DNA of 35,465 bases, from positions 1 through 35,465 of the forward strand of contig NZ_JAPEOX010000010.1 of the NCBI RefSeq assembly GCF_026340675.1, given 5' to 3'. Positions 6,907 to 15,937 of this stretch are shown here, piece by piece; within the stretch, counting starts at the first letter, position 1; each line of letters starts with the position of its first letter. Below the pieces are notes generated by a model. The model saw only the letters and a program-made list of their open reading frames with translations. It ran no database searches and had not been told where the DNA came from. Both the position numbers and the translations under genes were made by a program. This DNA comes from Streptomyces sp. NBC_01264 (GTDB lineage Bacteria; Actinomycetota; Actinomycetes; Streptomycetales; Streptomycetaceae).

Positions 6907-7440
6907 TCAGACGGTGGGCGAGCCCGTGTACTCGTGGCGCCCGTAGCCACGGCCGTCACCGTGCCAGTCCAGGAACAGAACCGAGTCGGCCAGCGCCCCG
7001 GGACCGGCCCGGTGGCTAAGCGTCGGCGTCCTGTAACTGCCGTCGTAGTTCCCGCCGGACGTGCTGTCCTCCATCCGGCGTTCAAGCTCAGTGAAGTCCC
7101 GTTCGATCACCACAGGATCGGTGCCCTCGCGGGACAGCTTGATCTGCACACGCACCTTGGCCCCGTCGAAGATCGTCGGGTCGTCCACCTCCCGGAAACG
7201 GGTGCCGTCCCACTTCACCTCGGCATAGGCGTAGACCGTGCTCCCAGAGCGGGCCGCGCACGTCTTCACCGTGACTTTCCAGTTGTCCGGCCACGGCCCG
7301 TCATAGCCGCTGTCGTCAATGTCGTTGGTGCTGGACGCGCACTTGTAGGCCGGCGCGGCTGTGGCGGCGGGCGCGGCCGTGGCAGCTACCGCCGCCAGGG
7401 CCAGCGCCGCCGCGGCGGCCGTCTGCTTGATGGTGTTCAC
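6907..7440 (-). CDS. Secreted hypothetical protein
   Basis: 177 residues with a clear Sec signal peptide: a lysine near the N terminus, an Ala/Leu hydrophobic core, and a likely cleavage after the PAATAAPA stretch near residue 30. The mature part has two Cys (YKCASS and VKTCAARS) that could form a disulfide, a beta-rich middle (TVYAYAEVKWDGTRF), and a charged segment DPVVIERDFTELERRMED. It ends with an aromatic/glycine tail (FLDWHGDGRGYGRHEY). No family is recognised. It is the last gene after the type IV secretion-like operon but is separated from it by about 100 nt, so it may be independently expressed, as a surface or entry-exclusion factor or an unrelated exported protein. Confidence 0.75.
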   Translation of the reverse strand: MNTIKQTAAAAALALAAVAATAAPAATAAPAYKCASSTNDIDDSGYDGPWPDNWKVTVKTCAARSGSTVYAYAEVKWDGTRFREVDDPTIFDGAKVRVQIKLSREGTDPVVIERDFTELERRMEDSTSGGNYDGSYRTPTLSHRAGPGALADSVLFLDWHGDGRGYGRHEYTGSPTV

Positions 7441-7541
7441 GGACGGTCAATCCCGGTACCGCCAGGGGAGACACGGCCCCGCCCCGAAACCGCCCCCGAC
7501 GAGGGACTGTCTCCCGCAGATGTCCAGACCCGGCTAGCGGG

Positions 7542-8423
7542 TCAGCTGGTGGCGGGCACCGCCTCGGTCCAGTCGAGGACGTCACGGCGGCGGACGTCCT
7601 CGCCGAGGATGGCGAGCATGTCCGCCAGGGGGGCCGCGAGGTCGGCGGCGGCCTCCGGGTCCTCCTCCCGCAGCAGGCGCCAGGCCGCATGCGCGTTGCG
7701 GGCCGTTCGCACCGTGTCGTACTCGGGGCGGTGCCGGGCGGCGCGGCACCGCAGGGCGGTCGTGATGAGCAGCTCCGTGGTCCCGCGCCAGTCGGTGCGC
7801 TGGCAGAGGGTGAGCCACGCGCGGGCGGTGAGAACCGTGATGGTGGCGGCGTCCGACTCCCCGAACCAGCCGCTCAGGGCGGATTCCAGCTTGTAGGCAG
7901 CGGTGACTGCTGCGGGCAGGTCCCCGGCCGCGTGGTGAGCCCACACCGCCGCCCACATCGCCCGGTACTCCGGCACGGAGACGAGGAGGTCGGGCAGCTC
8001 GGCCGGGGCCGGGGTGCCCATGGCCTCGGGGCGGTCCGGCGGTGGTGCGGAGGCTGCGGGCGGATCCGGGTGTTCGGCGACGTGGGCGGCCCACACTCCC
8101 GTCCATTCCTTGCGCATGTCCTCGGCCACGGTGGAGGGCGGGGCGGCGGGGTGTTCGGCCACGTCGGTGACGGTTCCGTCCGGGGAAACGATCATGAGCC
8201 AGGGAGTGGGGGCGGTTGGCTCGACCGCGCGGGCACGGACGGGCCGGCCTGCGAGGGCGGCCCGGATCCGCAGCTCCGCGAGGCCCTTTGCCCGCAGGGT
8301 CGCGATGTCCGGGTCAGCGGCGAGGGTCTGCCCGTCGATGTCCAAGGCGAGGCCACCGTCCTGGTCGGTGCGGATCATCATGGAGTAGAGCGGTGTTGCG
8401 GGGATGGCAGATTTCTTGGGCAC
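7542..8423 (-). CDS. Conjugation-operon hypothetical protein
   Basis: 293 residues from GTG 8423, directly after the upstream TAA, so translation is coupled. The N-terminal third has short strands with SMMIRTDQDGGLALDIDGQT and PTPWLMIVSPDGTVTDV. The middle is proline-rich. The C-terminal half is helical with repeated Trp/Ala positions (YRAMWAAVWAHHAAGDLPA, LTARAWLTLCQRTDWRG), recalling tetratricopeptide-like helical repeats. There is no signal or membrane segment, so it should be cytoplasmic. Its place at the end of the channel operon suggests a transfer accessory role; no family is recognised. Confidence 0.72.
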   Translation of the reverse strand: MPKKSAIPATPLYSMMIRTDQDGGLALDIDGQTLAADPDIATLRAKGLAELRIRAALAGRPVRARAVEPTAPTPWLMIVSPDGTVTDVAEHPAAPPSTVAEDMRKEWTGVWAAHVAEHPDPPAASAPPPDRPEAMGTPAPAELPDLLVSVPEYRAMWAAVWAHHAAGDLPAAVTAAYKLESALSGWFGESDAATITVLTARAWLTLCQRTDWRGTTELLITTALRCRAARHRPEYDTVRTARNAHAAWRLLREEDPEAAADLAAPLADMLAILGEDVRRRDVLDWTEAVPATS

Positions 8424-9596
8424 TTACGATCCCTTCGGGAAATAGGGCGGGGCCCATCCGACGTATCGGGCGCCCCATTTCGATTCAACATCGGACGCGG
8501 GCATTACATCGACATACCCAGGCCGATACACATCATTGCTAATGATCAAGCCGTCCCCCAGGTATACGGATACGTGGCCGTGGATATTTCCGGTCTCCCA
8601 GTACATGAGGGCGCCTGGGGGGACATCCCTGGATCCCGGGTGTTTCATGTGTTCGGGCATGACGTGGTAGTGGGTGATTGCGGATCCGACTCCGGCGGCG
8701 TTCCATCCGTGGACTCTGGCCGAGAATTCGAGACAGCGCTGCCACCACCTTTTCTCGTTGAGGGCGGGCTGGCCTTTTGCCCACTCGATCGCCTCCGCGG
8801 TGCTGCGTCTGTTCTTCACCTCGGCCGGCCAGTCGGAGGCGGCGTCATGGAAGGGAGCTCCCGCCGGGCCGCCGCCGGGGGTGCACTGGTCCGGCATGGG
8901 GCCGGTGGAGGGGTCGGGCAGCCAGTCCGGGGCGTCACCTGTGGCTGTGCCAAGGCGGTCCAGGTTGATGCCGGCCTTCCTGGCGATCTGCTCGGCCTGG
9001 CCGTGGCGGGTGGCGTACAGCTCGGGGTGACCGGAGCGCTGGACGGCCTGCGCGGCGTTGCCGGGGAGCATCAGGTTCCATCCGGAGATATCGACCAGGC
9101 CCGGGGGGCGGCCGGGGTTCCCGCCGTAAAACAGGTTGGAGGAGCGGGCGGGGTCCATGATTTCCGCGTGTGTCCCCCATCCCTGGGAGGGGCGTTGCTG
9201 GAAAAGACCGATGGAATCCCTGTCTCCGTGGTCGATGTTCATCAGCCCGCTTTCCTGCAATGCGGTCATCAAAGCGACGCGTGAACCCCGGCCGGGCAGC
9301 CCTCTTTCCTGGGCTACCTTGTCAATGATTTTCGCGTGATGGATCTGCTGCGCGAGGATTCCGGGCGGGACCCTGCCGAGGTCAGAAAGGTCTGGCAGTC
9401 CGGGGCTTTCGCAGCCGCTCCCCTTGTTCTTGGCGTTCACTGCCTTATTGGCCGCTCCGGCCGAAAGGATCGTCACGATTCCGAGGCTGAGCATGCCGAC
9501 CACGGCCAGGGCCGCGCCGATGCAGCCCACCTTGGCCAGGAGCGGCGCGGCGGCCCGGGTGGCTGCGGCCTCGGCGACGTCGCGGGCGTCCACCAC
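8424..9596 (-). CDS. Bifunctional peptidoglycan hydrolase of the transfer channel (TcpG/VirB1-like)
   Basis: 390 residues from GTG 9596, with gggggt 6 nt upstream; 1 nt separates it from the preceding stop. A membrane anchor lies at about residues 18-45. A lytic-transglycosylase-like domain follows, with TALQESGL (likely catalytic E115) and DSIGLFQQRPSQGWGT. The C-terminal domain has a Cys (RCLEFSARVHGW, C288) and His (IHGHVSVYLGDG, about H341) arranged as in NlpC/P60 or CHAP cysteine peptidases. Such two-domain wall hydrolases open peptidoglycan for Gram-positive type IV channels. The order and operon context support this role. The exact C-terminal family (NlpC/P60 versus CHAP) is not certain. 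Confidence 0.85.
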   Translation of the reverse strand: MVDARDVAEAAATRAAAPLLAKVGCIGAALAVVGMLSLGIVTILSAGAANKAVNAKNKGSGCESPGLPDLSDLGRVPPGILAQQIHHAKIIDKVAQERGLPGRGSRVALMTALQESGLMNIDHGDRDSIGLFQQRPSQGWGTHAEIMDPARSSNLFYGGNPGRPPGLVDISGWNLMLPGNAAQAVQRSGHPELYATRHGQAEQIARKAGINLDRLGTATGDAPDWLPDPSTGPMPDQCTPGGGPAGAPFHDAASDWPAEVKNRRSTAEAIEWAKGQPALNEKRWWQRCLEFSARVHGWNAAGVGSAITHYHVMPEHMKHPGSRDVPPGALMYWETGNIHGHVSVYLGDGLIISNDVYRPGYVDVMPASDVESKWGARYVGWAPPYFPKGS

Positions 9597-9597
9597 G

Positions 9598-10350
9598 TCA
9601 GACCCCCAGGACGCGGGAGACGCGCCACCCGGTGGTGGTGCGCGAGACCTCCACACTCAGGGTGTCGGTGCGTCGGCTCTTTTCGTATCCGGTCACGTCC
9701 ACCGTGGCCGCGACGGTCCGCCAGACCTGGGCCGGGTTGTCGGCGGGCAGGTCGGACCCGGCGGGGCGGGCGGCGGCGGAGGTCACGCGGGTGCTCTCGC
9801 CCCGGCTGACCTGCCGGCCCCATCCCGGCGGCGTCGTGTCGGTGAGGTTGCGGGTCAGGTCCGCCGTCGCCCACGGGGCGGCGCGCTGCACGCTCGCCCG
9901 GTGGTCCTGGTCGGCCTGCGGGTCCCGGGTGAGGTAGGCGCGTACCCACGCGGCGGCGACGTCCTCGGGGGCCGCGTCCTCTTGGACGTCAGGCTGCGGC
10001 GCCGGTGGGGCCGGAGCGGCGGCGGGGCTGCTGCGGGCGGGTGCCAGGGGCCGGCTGTCCTCCCCGGGTCCGGAGCGGCCTCCGCAGCGGGAGACGGCGC
10101 CGAGGATGAGCACCAGGACCACGACCAGGAGCATGGCGACCGGGCTCATGGGGCGGTGGCGCAGCTCGGTGACGGCGCCCGCCCGCTTGCGGCGGGCCTC
10201 TTGTGCACGGGTACGTCGCCACCGCCGCCGGGTGTGCCAGGACGCGCCCGGCGGCGGTTCTTCGTCCCCGTCCGGGAGGGCGGCGAGCAGCGCCCGCCAG
10301 TCCGGGGCCGGACCGTCCGGGCCGGGGTCGGGGGTGGGGCGGGGGGCCAT
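9598..10350 (-). CDS. TcpC/VirB8-like membrane-anchored channel protein
   Basis: 250 residues from ATG 10350, with gggag at 8 nt. A proline-rich and then very basic cytoplasmic segment (HTRRRWRRTRAQEARRKRAG) precedes one membrane helix at about 69-88. An Ala/Pro linker leads to a periplasm-side domain of about 120 residues (VAAAWVRAYLTRD through VSRTTTGWRVSRVLGV). Helical start followed by strands with an AAWVRAYL opening suits the NTF2-like fold of VirB8/TcpC proteins, which assemble the channel scaffold. It is a second, smaller member of this type in the operon, the larger being at 16230-17228. Assignment rests on topology and context. Confidence 0.7.
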   Translation of the reverse strand: MAPRPTPDPGPDGPAPDWRALLAALPDGDEEPPPGASWHTRRRWRRTRAQEARRKRAGAVTELRHRPMSPVAMLLVVVLVLILGAVSRCGGRSGPGEDSRPLAPARSSPAAAPAPPAPQPDVQEDAAPEDVAAAWVRAYLTRDPQADQDHRASVQRAAPWATADLTRNLTDTTPPGWGRQVSRGESTRVTSAAARPAGSDLPADNPAQVWRTVAATVDVTGYEKSRRTDTLSVEVSRTTTGWRVSRVLGV

Positions 10351-10363
10351 GGGTGTCACTCCC

Positions 10364-12325
10364 TCAGGTGCGCGGGGGCGTCGGGGGGTCGGGGAGGCGC
10401 GGCTGCGTCCACCCCTGCGGCGGCGGGACCCTGCGGGGGGAGCGCGCGACGCGCGGCCGGGGCATCGGGGTCCGGCGGGCCCTGCTCGACGGTGCGGGCG
10501 GTTGCGTGGCCCTGCGGGGGGTGCGCTGCGTGGCCGGGGCGGGCATCGTTCTGGCCGTGGGCGAGGACGCCGGGGCCTGCCCGGCCGGGGTGGAGGTCGA
10601 GGCCGCCCTGGTCGTGGACGACGTCGCCGGGGCCTGCCCGGCCGGGGTGGCCGGGGCGGGGATCGTCCTTGCGGTGGGCGAGTGGACGGGGGCCGGACCG
10701 GCGGCCGAAGGGGCACCGGCTGCGGTTCGGCTCGCCCGGCGGCCGGCCGCTGCCACCGTGGCGCCGGGTCCCGTGCCGCCCGCTCCCGTGCTGCCGCGCC
10801 CGGGGCCCGGTCCCGCGCTGGGGCGGGGCGGACGTCCGGCGGGCGGAGGCGGTGGGGGCGGGGCGGAAGGCCGCGGCGGCCCGGGGGCCGTCGGTGGCGT
10901 GGCCGGGGGCCGGTGGCGGCGCTCCACCGCGTCCCCGAGGCGGCGGGAAATGCGGCGCGGTGCGCCGAGGAGCCGACCCGCCCCCCTGGCGAGGCTGCGG
11001 GTAGCCAGCACGCCCAGCAGGGCTCCGGCTGAACCTCCGCCGCCCGCTGCGCCGGTGCCGACAATGCTCGTGAGGATGGACCGGTACTTGAACGCTGCGA
11101 CGGCTCCGGCGAGGGAGAGCGCCGAGGACCCGAGCCACCCATAGGTGGGCATGGCCATGGCCGTGACCATTTGCAGCATCATCACGGCCCCGGCGGTCAG
11201 CGTGACGATGGCGGACTGGAGCACGGTTCCCACCAGGGCGTCCGCCCAGCGCACTCCCCACTCGCGGGGCCGCCCCGGAATCACCCACAGCGCCGCGAAC
11301 ACCGGTCCCACCACCAGAAGAAACATGGCGCCGAACATCGCCGTGATGCTCCCCAGCAGAAGCGTGATCAGCAGCAGCCCGAAGCACAGGGCGACCGGCA
11401 CCGCGACGACCAGGACACCGGCGCGCTGCAACGGGCGGTGGCCCTGCCTCCAGCTCTGCGACTCCGCGCCCACCTGTTTGTCGGTGACGTTCTCCTTCAG
11501 GTACTCCTTGCGCGCCTTCTTGTCGGGGCCGAGGTCGAGGACGGCTTTGCCGTACTTCTGGCACGCCTTCATCGACCCGAACTCCGCCAGACACCACGGG
11601 ACGCCCACGTACACCCGCCACACCGTGTCAGTGGCGCGGCGCACCACCCGGTCGTCGGCGTCGCCGGGGTAGGTGGTGGTGTGGCCGAGGCGGAACGGCA
11701 TCTTCTCGATGCCGCCTCCGGCCGATCCAATGCCGGCCTCCGTAGCGGTCATCGCCACTTCGGTGCCGATGGTGCGTCCCTCGTCCACTCCGTCCACCCA
11801 CACCTGAGGGGTCTGGAGAAGGGTTGCCGCTGCGACGGCGGAGACCAGCACCCACGCGAGATCCGAGAACCCCCCGCCGTCCCCGCGCTGCGCCCGCAGG
11901 AACGCGACCAGGGCGCCGACCGCGAGCGCGCTGGGGAACAGTCCGACCAGGACGGCGCCCGCGCTCCCGCTGATGGCTTGGGTCAGCGGGCCTTGGATGT
12001 CGGGCATGTTGGTGAGCGAGAACGCCCAGCTCGCCAGCGTCGCGACGGCGGCGCCGAGGGTGGCCAGGATGACCATGAGGATGTCGGCGATCATGTGCAG
12101 CGCCGGGTCGAGGAAGTCCCACTGGCCGTAGTCCGTGTCCAGGCTCCAGGTCAGCAGCCCGGGGTAGGTCTCGTACATCGTGCCGCCGTCGCGCGGGACC
12201 GGCGCCGCTGGGAACAGTCCGCCGACACCGATCGGGTCGATCGTCTCGGCGTGCGCGGTCCCGGCCAGGACGGACAGGGTGGTCATCACCGCCATGACCG
12301 GGACGGCGAGCGTGCGGAGGCGCAT
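10364..12325 (-). CDS. VirB6/TrbL/TcpH-like polytopic membrane protein
   Basis: 653 residues from ATG 12325, overlapping the previous stop (TGATG) with gggagg upstream. A cleavable-looking signal (MRLRTLAVPVMAVMTTLSVLAGTAHA) is followed by several membrane helices: about 75-103, 120-143, 155-172, 302-350 (two) and 364-412. A hydrophilic loop with WCLAEFGSMKACQKYGK sits in the middle. The last 190 residues are a long Pro/Ala/Thr tail with degenerate repeats. This topology and place next to the VirB4-like ATPase match VirB6-type inner-channel proteins, including TcpH of pCW3. The tail is probably cytoplasmic or wall-spanning; its repeats make length variation likely. Confidence 0.78.
   Translation of the reverse strand: MRLRTLAVPVMAVMTTLSVLAGTAHAETIDPIGVGGLFPAAPVPRDGGTMYETYPGLLTWSLDTDYGQWDFLDPALHMIADILMVILATLGAAVATLASWAFSLTNMPDIQGPLTQAISGSAGAVLVGLFPSALAVGALVAFLRAQRGDGGGFSDLAWVLVSAVAAATLLQTPQVWVDGVDEGRTIGTEVAMTATEAGIGSAGGGIEKMPFRLGHTTTYPGDADDRVVRRATDTVWRVYVGVPWCLAEFGSMKACQKYGKAVLDLGPDKKARKEYLKENVTDKQVGAESQSWRQGHRPLQRAGVLVVAVPVALCFGLLLITLLLGSITAMFGAMFLLVVGPVFAALWVIPGRPREWGVRWADALVGTVLQSAIVTLTAGAVMMLQMVTAMAMPTYGWLGSSALSLAGAVAAFKYRSILTSIVGTGAAGGGGSAGALLGVLATRSLARGAGRLLGAPRRISRRLGDAVERRHRPPATPPTAPGPPRPSAPPPPPPPAGRPPRPSAGPGPGRGSTGAGGTGPGATVAAAGRRASRTAAGAPSAAGPAPVHSPTARTIPAPATPAGQAPATSSTTRAASTSTPAGQAPASSPTARTMPAPATQRTPRRATQPPAPSSRARRTPMPRPRVARSPRRVPPPQGWTQPRLPDPPTPPRT
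10568..10650. repeat. Direct repeat in the proline-rich tail of the VirB6-like gene
   Basis: Two identical 26-bp copies (10568-10593 and 10625-10650) lie 57 bp apart, within a longer degenerate repeat that also includes flanking gtgggcgag segments. They encode the TPAGQAPA repeats of the VirB6-like tail. Confidence 0.7.
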
Positions 12326-12852
12326 CACCCGACCTCCCGGCCGAGGGCGGAGCGCGCCGGGTCGTCGGACCACGTGAGATCGGAGTCGGCGACGTCCTCG
12401 CGCTGCTCCACCCACCAGGCGCCGGAATCCTCCGTCATCCGCAGCGCGACGCGGCTGGTCGTGGCCGGCTTGCCGGGCCAGGTGACGGTATAGGCGGCGA
12501 TCACGGCCCACCCCGCCGGGTAGTCCGAGGTGGCGATGGCCCGGGTCGGGGCGCGGTCCAGGATGACGGGGCCGATGGCCGGCCCGTCCGTCTCCGGTTC
12601 CGGCGGTGCGGTGTGCCGGTCGTGGCAGGCGGCGCGGCGGCCGGGGGACATGAGGGAGCAAGCGGTCGTCCAGTCGTCGGCGACGACGGCCCGCATGTAG
12701 GTCAGGGCGCGGTCGGCGGCGACGGCGGAGGGCGCCGGGGCGGCCGGGGCGGAATCCGCGGTGCCTCCCTCCTTGGCTCCGTCGCCACATCCGGCGGCGA
12801 GGACGGCGAGCGCGGCCAGGAGGACGGCGGCGGGACGGCGGCGGGCGCTCAT
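12325..12852 (-). CDS. Lipoprotein of the conjugation operon
   Basis: 175 residues from ATG 12852, overlapping the VirB4-like stop as ATGA. A basic N terminus (MSARRRPAA) and hydrophobic stretch end in a lipobox, LAAGC, predicting lipid attachment at Cys 22 or so. The mature domain starts with an Ala/Pro linker, then a helix (ADRALTYMRAVVADDWTTACSLM) and strands (AVIAAYTVTWPGK, SGAWWVEQRED) that resemble an NTF2-like fold, as do the TcpC-like proteins of the operon. It is probably displayed on the outer face of the membrane as a channel component. No specific family is recognised. Confidence 0.75.
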   Translation of the reverse strand: MSARRRPAAVLLAALAVLAAGCGDGAKEGGTADSAPAAPAPSAVAADRALTYMRAVVADDWTTACSLMSPGRRAACHDRHTAPPEPETDGPAIGPVILDRAPTRAIATSDYPAGWAVIAAYTVTWPGKPATTSRVALRMTEDSGAWWVEQREDVADSDLTWSDDPARSALGREVG

Positions 12853-15377
12853 GCGAACACCCCGTCCGCGACAGGGGCGTCGCCGGTCTCGGCGTCGGCC
12901 CGGGGGGAGGTGTCCAGCAGATCGAGGAGTTCGGCGGTGGGGATGTCCCATTGCATGGTGGCGGCTCCGAACCGGCGGTCTCGAGTAACGCAATGGCCGT
13001 GCCGGACCGACCCGTCCGCCTCGATGCCGATGGACCGGATCAGCTCCCGGGCGTGCGGTCCCGGGGGCAGCCCCAGCAGTTCCGCGAGGGCGTCCTGCTG
13101 CGCGGCCGAGGTGAGGCGGAACCCGATCACCATGGCGAGCTGCTCGACGACGCCGGGCAGGGCGGCGAGGCCGGTGGCGTCCTGGGTGTCCAGGTGCAGG
13201 TGCGTGCCGAGCGCCCGGCCCACCCTGGCGACGTAGTCCAGAAAATGGCGGCCCTGCGGAGTGCCGGTCAGGACGTGCACCTCCGGCACGGACACCAGCT
13301 TGGTCAGGGTGCGCAGGTCGGGGCGGCCGGACGTGATGATGCCGAAGGCCAGGACGCTGTGCATGACGGCGACGGAGAGGGCCTGTACGGACGTCCAGCG
13401 CTCACGGTCCTCGCCCACGGTCGGCAGGGACAGGCCCGGCATCTGCACCACCCACACCCCGGGGGCGGTGGTCAGCAGGGGCGGCCCATCCTGCGGGCGG
13501 CCCATGAACAGGGCACCTTGGGGGGTCTGTGCCAGCTCCCACAGGGCGTGTCCGGTCTCGCGTGCCACCCGGTCGTCGGACGCGCGCAGGTGCTCGATCA
13601 CCCGCCAGGTCGCCGGTTCCGCGCCGTCCAGAATGGCGTTGGTGGCGGCCTGCAGGGCGGTCTCGGCCCCGGCCGCCCGCAGGTGCGCGGGCGTCACGAG
13701 GGAGAGCTGCGCGGGCACTTCGGCGCGGGCGGCGTCGCGGCCGGCCTCCGACAGGAGCGGGATCAGATCGGCGGCCCCGGCCATGGCGCGGTTCATCCGC
13801 ACCAGCCGGCTCGGAAGGCCGTAGCGCTCTGCCGCGCGCACCAGTCCGGCAAGGTCGCCCTTGAAGTCGAGCGTGAGCGCCCAGGCCCCGGCCATTCCGG
13901 CCTCCAGCGCGGCCATGGCCAGGGCGGTGGACTTCCCGCCGCCGGACCGGCCGATATAGGCGGTGGTCGTCGCGTCCTTCCGGTTGGCGGCCGGGGTCAG
14001 GCGGACCACGCCCGGGGTGGAGCCGGTGAGGTATCCGACGATCGGGCCGGTGTCGTCGCCCACGCGGGCACCGCCCCACCACCAGGCGCCCGCAAGCGCC
14101 CGCGTGTCCCGCACGTGGCCGAGGTCGGGCACCCGCACCCGGTCACCGGCCAGCGTCTCCAGCCACAGGGGCCGCTGCTCGTCGGTGCCCACCTGGACGG
14201 TGATCCCCGAGTCCGCGTAGTGGGCGATCACCGCGTCCACGCGGGCCCGCAGGTCCTCCAGCCCTCGCGTGCTGGTCACCACCACGCGGGGATGGTCCTC
14301 CACCAGAGACAGTTCCTCGCGCTCCAGCTCGGCGCGCAGGTCGGCCATCGCCTCCCCCGCGTCCGTGATCACGCGGCCCGGGTCACCTACCGCGTGCGTC
14401 CCGGCGCTGTTGGTCTGTTCGCGCACCATCCGGGCCGTCTGGTCGGTCCGTGCGATGGCGGCCCGCTTGTGCAGCACCCGCAGCCGCACGGACGCCTCGG
14501 GGCTCACCGCGACCAGGCGGGCGGCGACGTCGTCGTCCTCCAGGCCGTCATCGTCGGGGGGCAGGTAGGAGACCTCCGCCAGGGCGCGCAGCCACTCCCC
14601 CGGCCCCGGGGTCGCCGCCCTCTCGGGGAACGCGGTCATCACCAGGACGCTGACCCACGCCGCGGTGGCTCCCTCGGCGTCCACCATCCGCAGGTGGTCC
14701 GGGTACGGCAGGACGCGGCCTTGCGTGAGCGCCGCCAGGAGCGCACCCGACACCAGGGAGCGGCCGGCCACCGGGGCCGGGACGGACCGGTGCTGCTCCC
14801 GCGTCACCATCCACGCGAGCAGCTCGACCGGCGCGGGCGCGCACCGCCAGGGCGAGGCTTCGAGGCGGCGGCCGAGGCGGCGTGCGGCGGTGTGCCAGGT
14901 CGCCAGCTCCCGGGCGGGCACCCCGCGCGAGGAGACCCCGGCCGCGTCGGTGATCCGGCGGCCCGGCGAGGCCGTCCGCCCGCCGAGGCGTACCCCGAGC
15001 AGCACGTGCCGCACCGGCAGGGCGATCTGGTCCAGGCGGGCGGCGCGGTCCTCCGCCCAGTCCTCCCACCGGCCCGCCGAGTACAGGTCGGGCGCCTCCG
15101 CCCGGTAGTCGTCCGCGCTGTACGGGGACCACAGGATGCGCAGGTGGACGTCCATCCCGGCGAGGGTGGACGTCAGCGCCGCCTCGGCCCGCGCCTGCTC
15201 CGCGTCGTGCTCCGCCTCCCCCATCAAGTCGCTGTTGCTGGTCTCGGTCGTGTACCAGGCCCACGCCTCCATGTCGGTGAGCACCAGGCCGTCGGCGATC
15301 CCCTCGTACCGGGGCGGCGGCGCGGCACGCTCCCCGCCCACGCCCAGCAGTCCAGTGATCCGCTCCAACACCTTCAC
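12849..15377 (-). CDS. VirB4-like conjugation ATPase (TcpF/ConE type)
   Basis: 842 residues from GTG 15377, overlapping the upstream stop (GTGA) with ggggagga before it. The N-terminal 430 residues form the variable VirB4-type part. The ATPase domain carries Walker A GRSGGGKST (476-484), LDFKGD (503-508) as in HerA/VirB4 ATPases, and the downstream LDTQDAT. The usual Walker B DE is replaced by LVSVPEVHVL (about 694-703): the Glu is kept, but Pro stands where Asp is expected. VirB4 proteins energise channel assembly at the membrane. The operon context is strong. Whether ATP hydrolysis survives the Walker B change is unknown. Confidence 0.88.
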   Translation of the reverse strand: MKVLERITGLLGVGGERAAPPPRYEGIADGLVLTDMEAWAWYTTETSNSDLMGEAEHDAEQARAEAALTSTLAGMDVHLRILWSPYSADDYRAEAPDLYSAGRWEDWAEDRAARLDQIALPVRHVLLGVRLGGRTASPGRRITDAAGVSSRGVPARELATWHTAARRLGRRLEASPWRCAPAPVELLAWMVTREQHRSVPAPVAGRSLVSGALLAALTQGRVLPYPDHLRMVDAEGATAAWVSVLVMTAFPERAATPGPGEWLRALAEVSYLPPDDDGLEDDDVAARLVAVSPEASVRLRVLHKRAAIARTDQTARMVREQTNSAGTHAVGDPGRVITDAGEAMADLRAELEREELSLVEDHPRVVVTSTRGLEDLRARVDAVIAHYADSGITVQVGTDEQRPLWLETLAGDRVRVPDLGHVRDTRALAGAWWWGGARVGDDTGPIVGYLTGSTPGVVRLTPAANRKDATTTAYIGRSGGGKSTALAMAALEAGMAGAWALTLDFKGDLAGLVRAAERYGLPSRLVRMNRAMAGAADLIPLLSEAGRDAARAEVPAQLSLVTPAHLRAAGAETALQAATNAILDGAEPATWRVIEHLRASDDRVARETGHALWELAQTPQGALFMGRPQDGPPLLTTAPGVWVVQMPGLSLPTVGEDRERWTSVQALSVAVMHSVLAFGIITSGRPDLRTLTKLVSVPEVHVLTGTPQGRHFLDYVARVGRALGTHLHLDTQDATGLAALPGVVEQLAMVIGFRLTSAAQQDALAELLGLPPGPHARELIRSIGIEADGSVRHGHCVTRDRRFGAATMQWDIPTAELLDLLDTSPRADAETGDAPVADGVFA

Positions 15378-15937
15378 CGGGTCCTCCCCTTCCGGCCGCG
15401 CGGGGCGGCCACCTTCAGCAGGTAGTCCGGCCCGTACAGGCGGGCCGTTGTCTTCATCTCGACCGCCGGCCCGGCCGGTGGAACGTCCTGCACGTCGGCT
15501 CCGCCGAGCAGTCGCTCAGTCGTGGCGGCGCCCAGCGTCCGGGCCAGCGCCGGGGCCTGCCGCTCCCAGCGGGCGGGGCGCGGGATCCACTCCGACCGGT
15601 GCGCGACGGCCCGGCCGCCCCGGATGATCGGGCGGTGCCCGCTCACCTGGTACTGACCGGCGATCACCCATCCGGCCAGCACGGTGCGCCGGTCGCACCG
15701 CTTCGACGGCTGCGCCCCCAGCACGGTCACGAGCAGCGGGGGCAGGAAATACGCGGTGAGCCAGTTCAGGGACGGGACCCCGAAAATCGCGAGTCCGATC
15801 CCGTCCCACAGCGTGAATGCGAGCGCGCCCAGGAGCATCGTCCGGCGCGAAATGCCCTGGCCTAGGTCCACGCCGAACAGCTCATGCTGCCGGGCCTCCA
15901 GCATGAAATGCCGGGTGTACGTCATCCCCTCGCGCAT
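15374..15937 (-). CDS. Membrane protein, TcpE/VirB3-like position
   Basis: 187 residues from ATG 15937, overlapping the upstream gene by 1 nt (TGATG) and the VirB4-like gene by 4 nt. A short cytoplasmic start (YTRHFMLEARQHELFGVDLGQ) precedes two adjacent membrane helices at about 31-75 (LLGALAFTLWDGIGLAIFGV and LNWLTAYFLPPLLVTVLG). A basic soluble C-terminal half follows (RRTVLAGWVIAGQY, RRGRKGRTR-like end). Small two-helix proteins just upstream of virB4 are typical of TcpE and VirB3, which help localise the ATPase. Assigned by topology and gene order; the family match was not verified. Confidence 0.7.
   Translation of the reverse strand: MREGMTYTRHFMLEARQHELFGVDLGQGISRRTMLLGALAFTLWDGIGLAIFGVPSLNWLTAYFLPPLLVTVLGAQPSKRCDRRTVLAGWVIAGQYQVSGHRPIIRGGRAVAHRSEWIPRPARWERQAPALARTLGAATTERLLGGADVQDVPPAGPAVEMKTTARLYGPDYLLKVAAPRGRKGRTR

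Noticed and set aside
12951..15425. 824-residue plus-strand open frame opposite the VirB4-like gene
   Set aside because: Shadow frame of a high-GC gene. The minus strand has Walker motifs and coupled starts.
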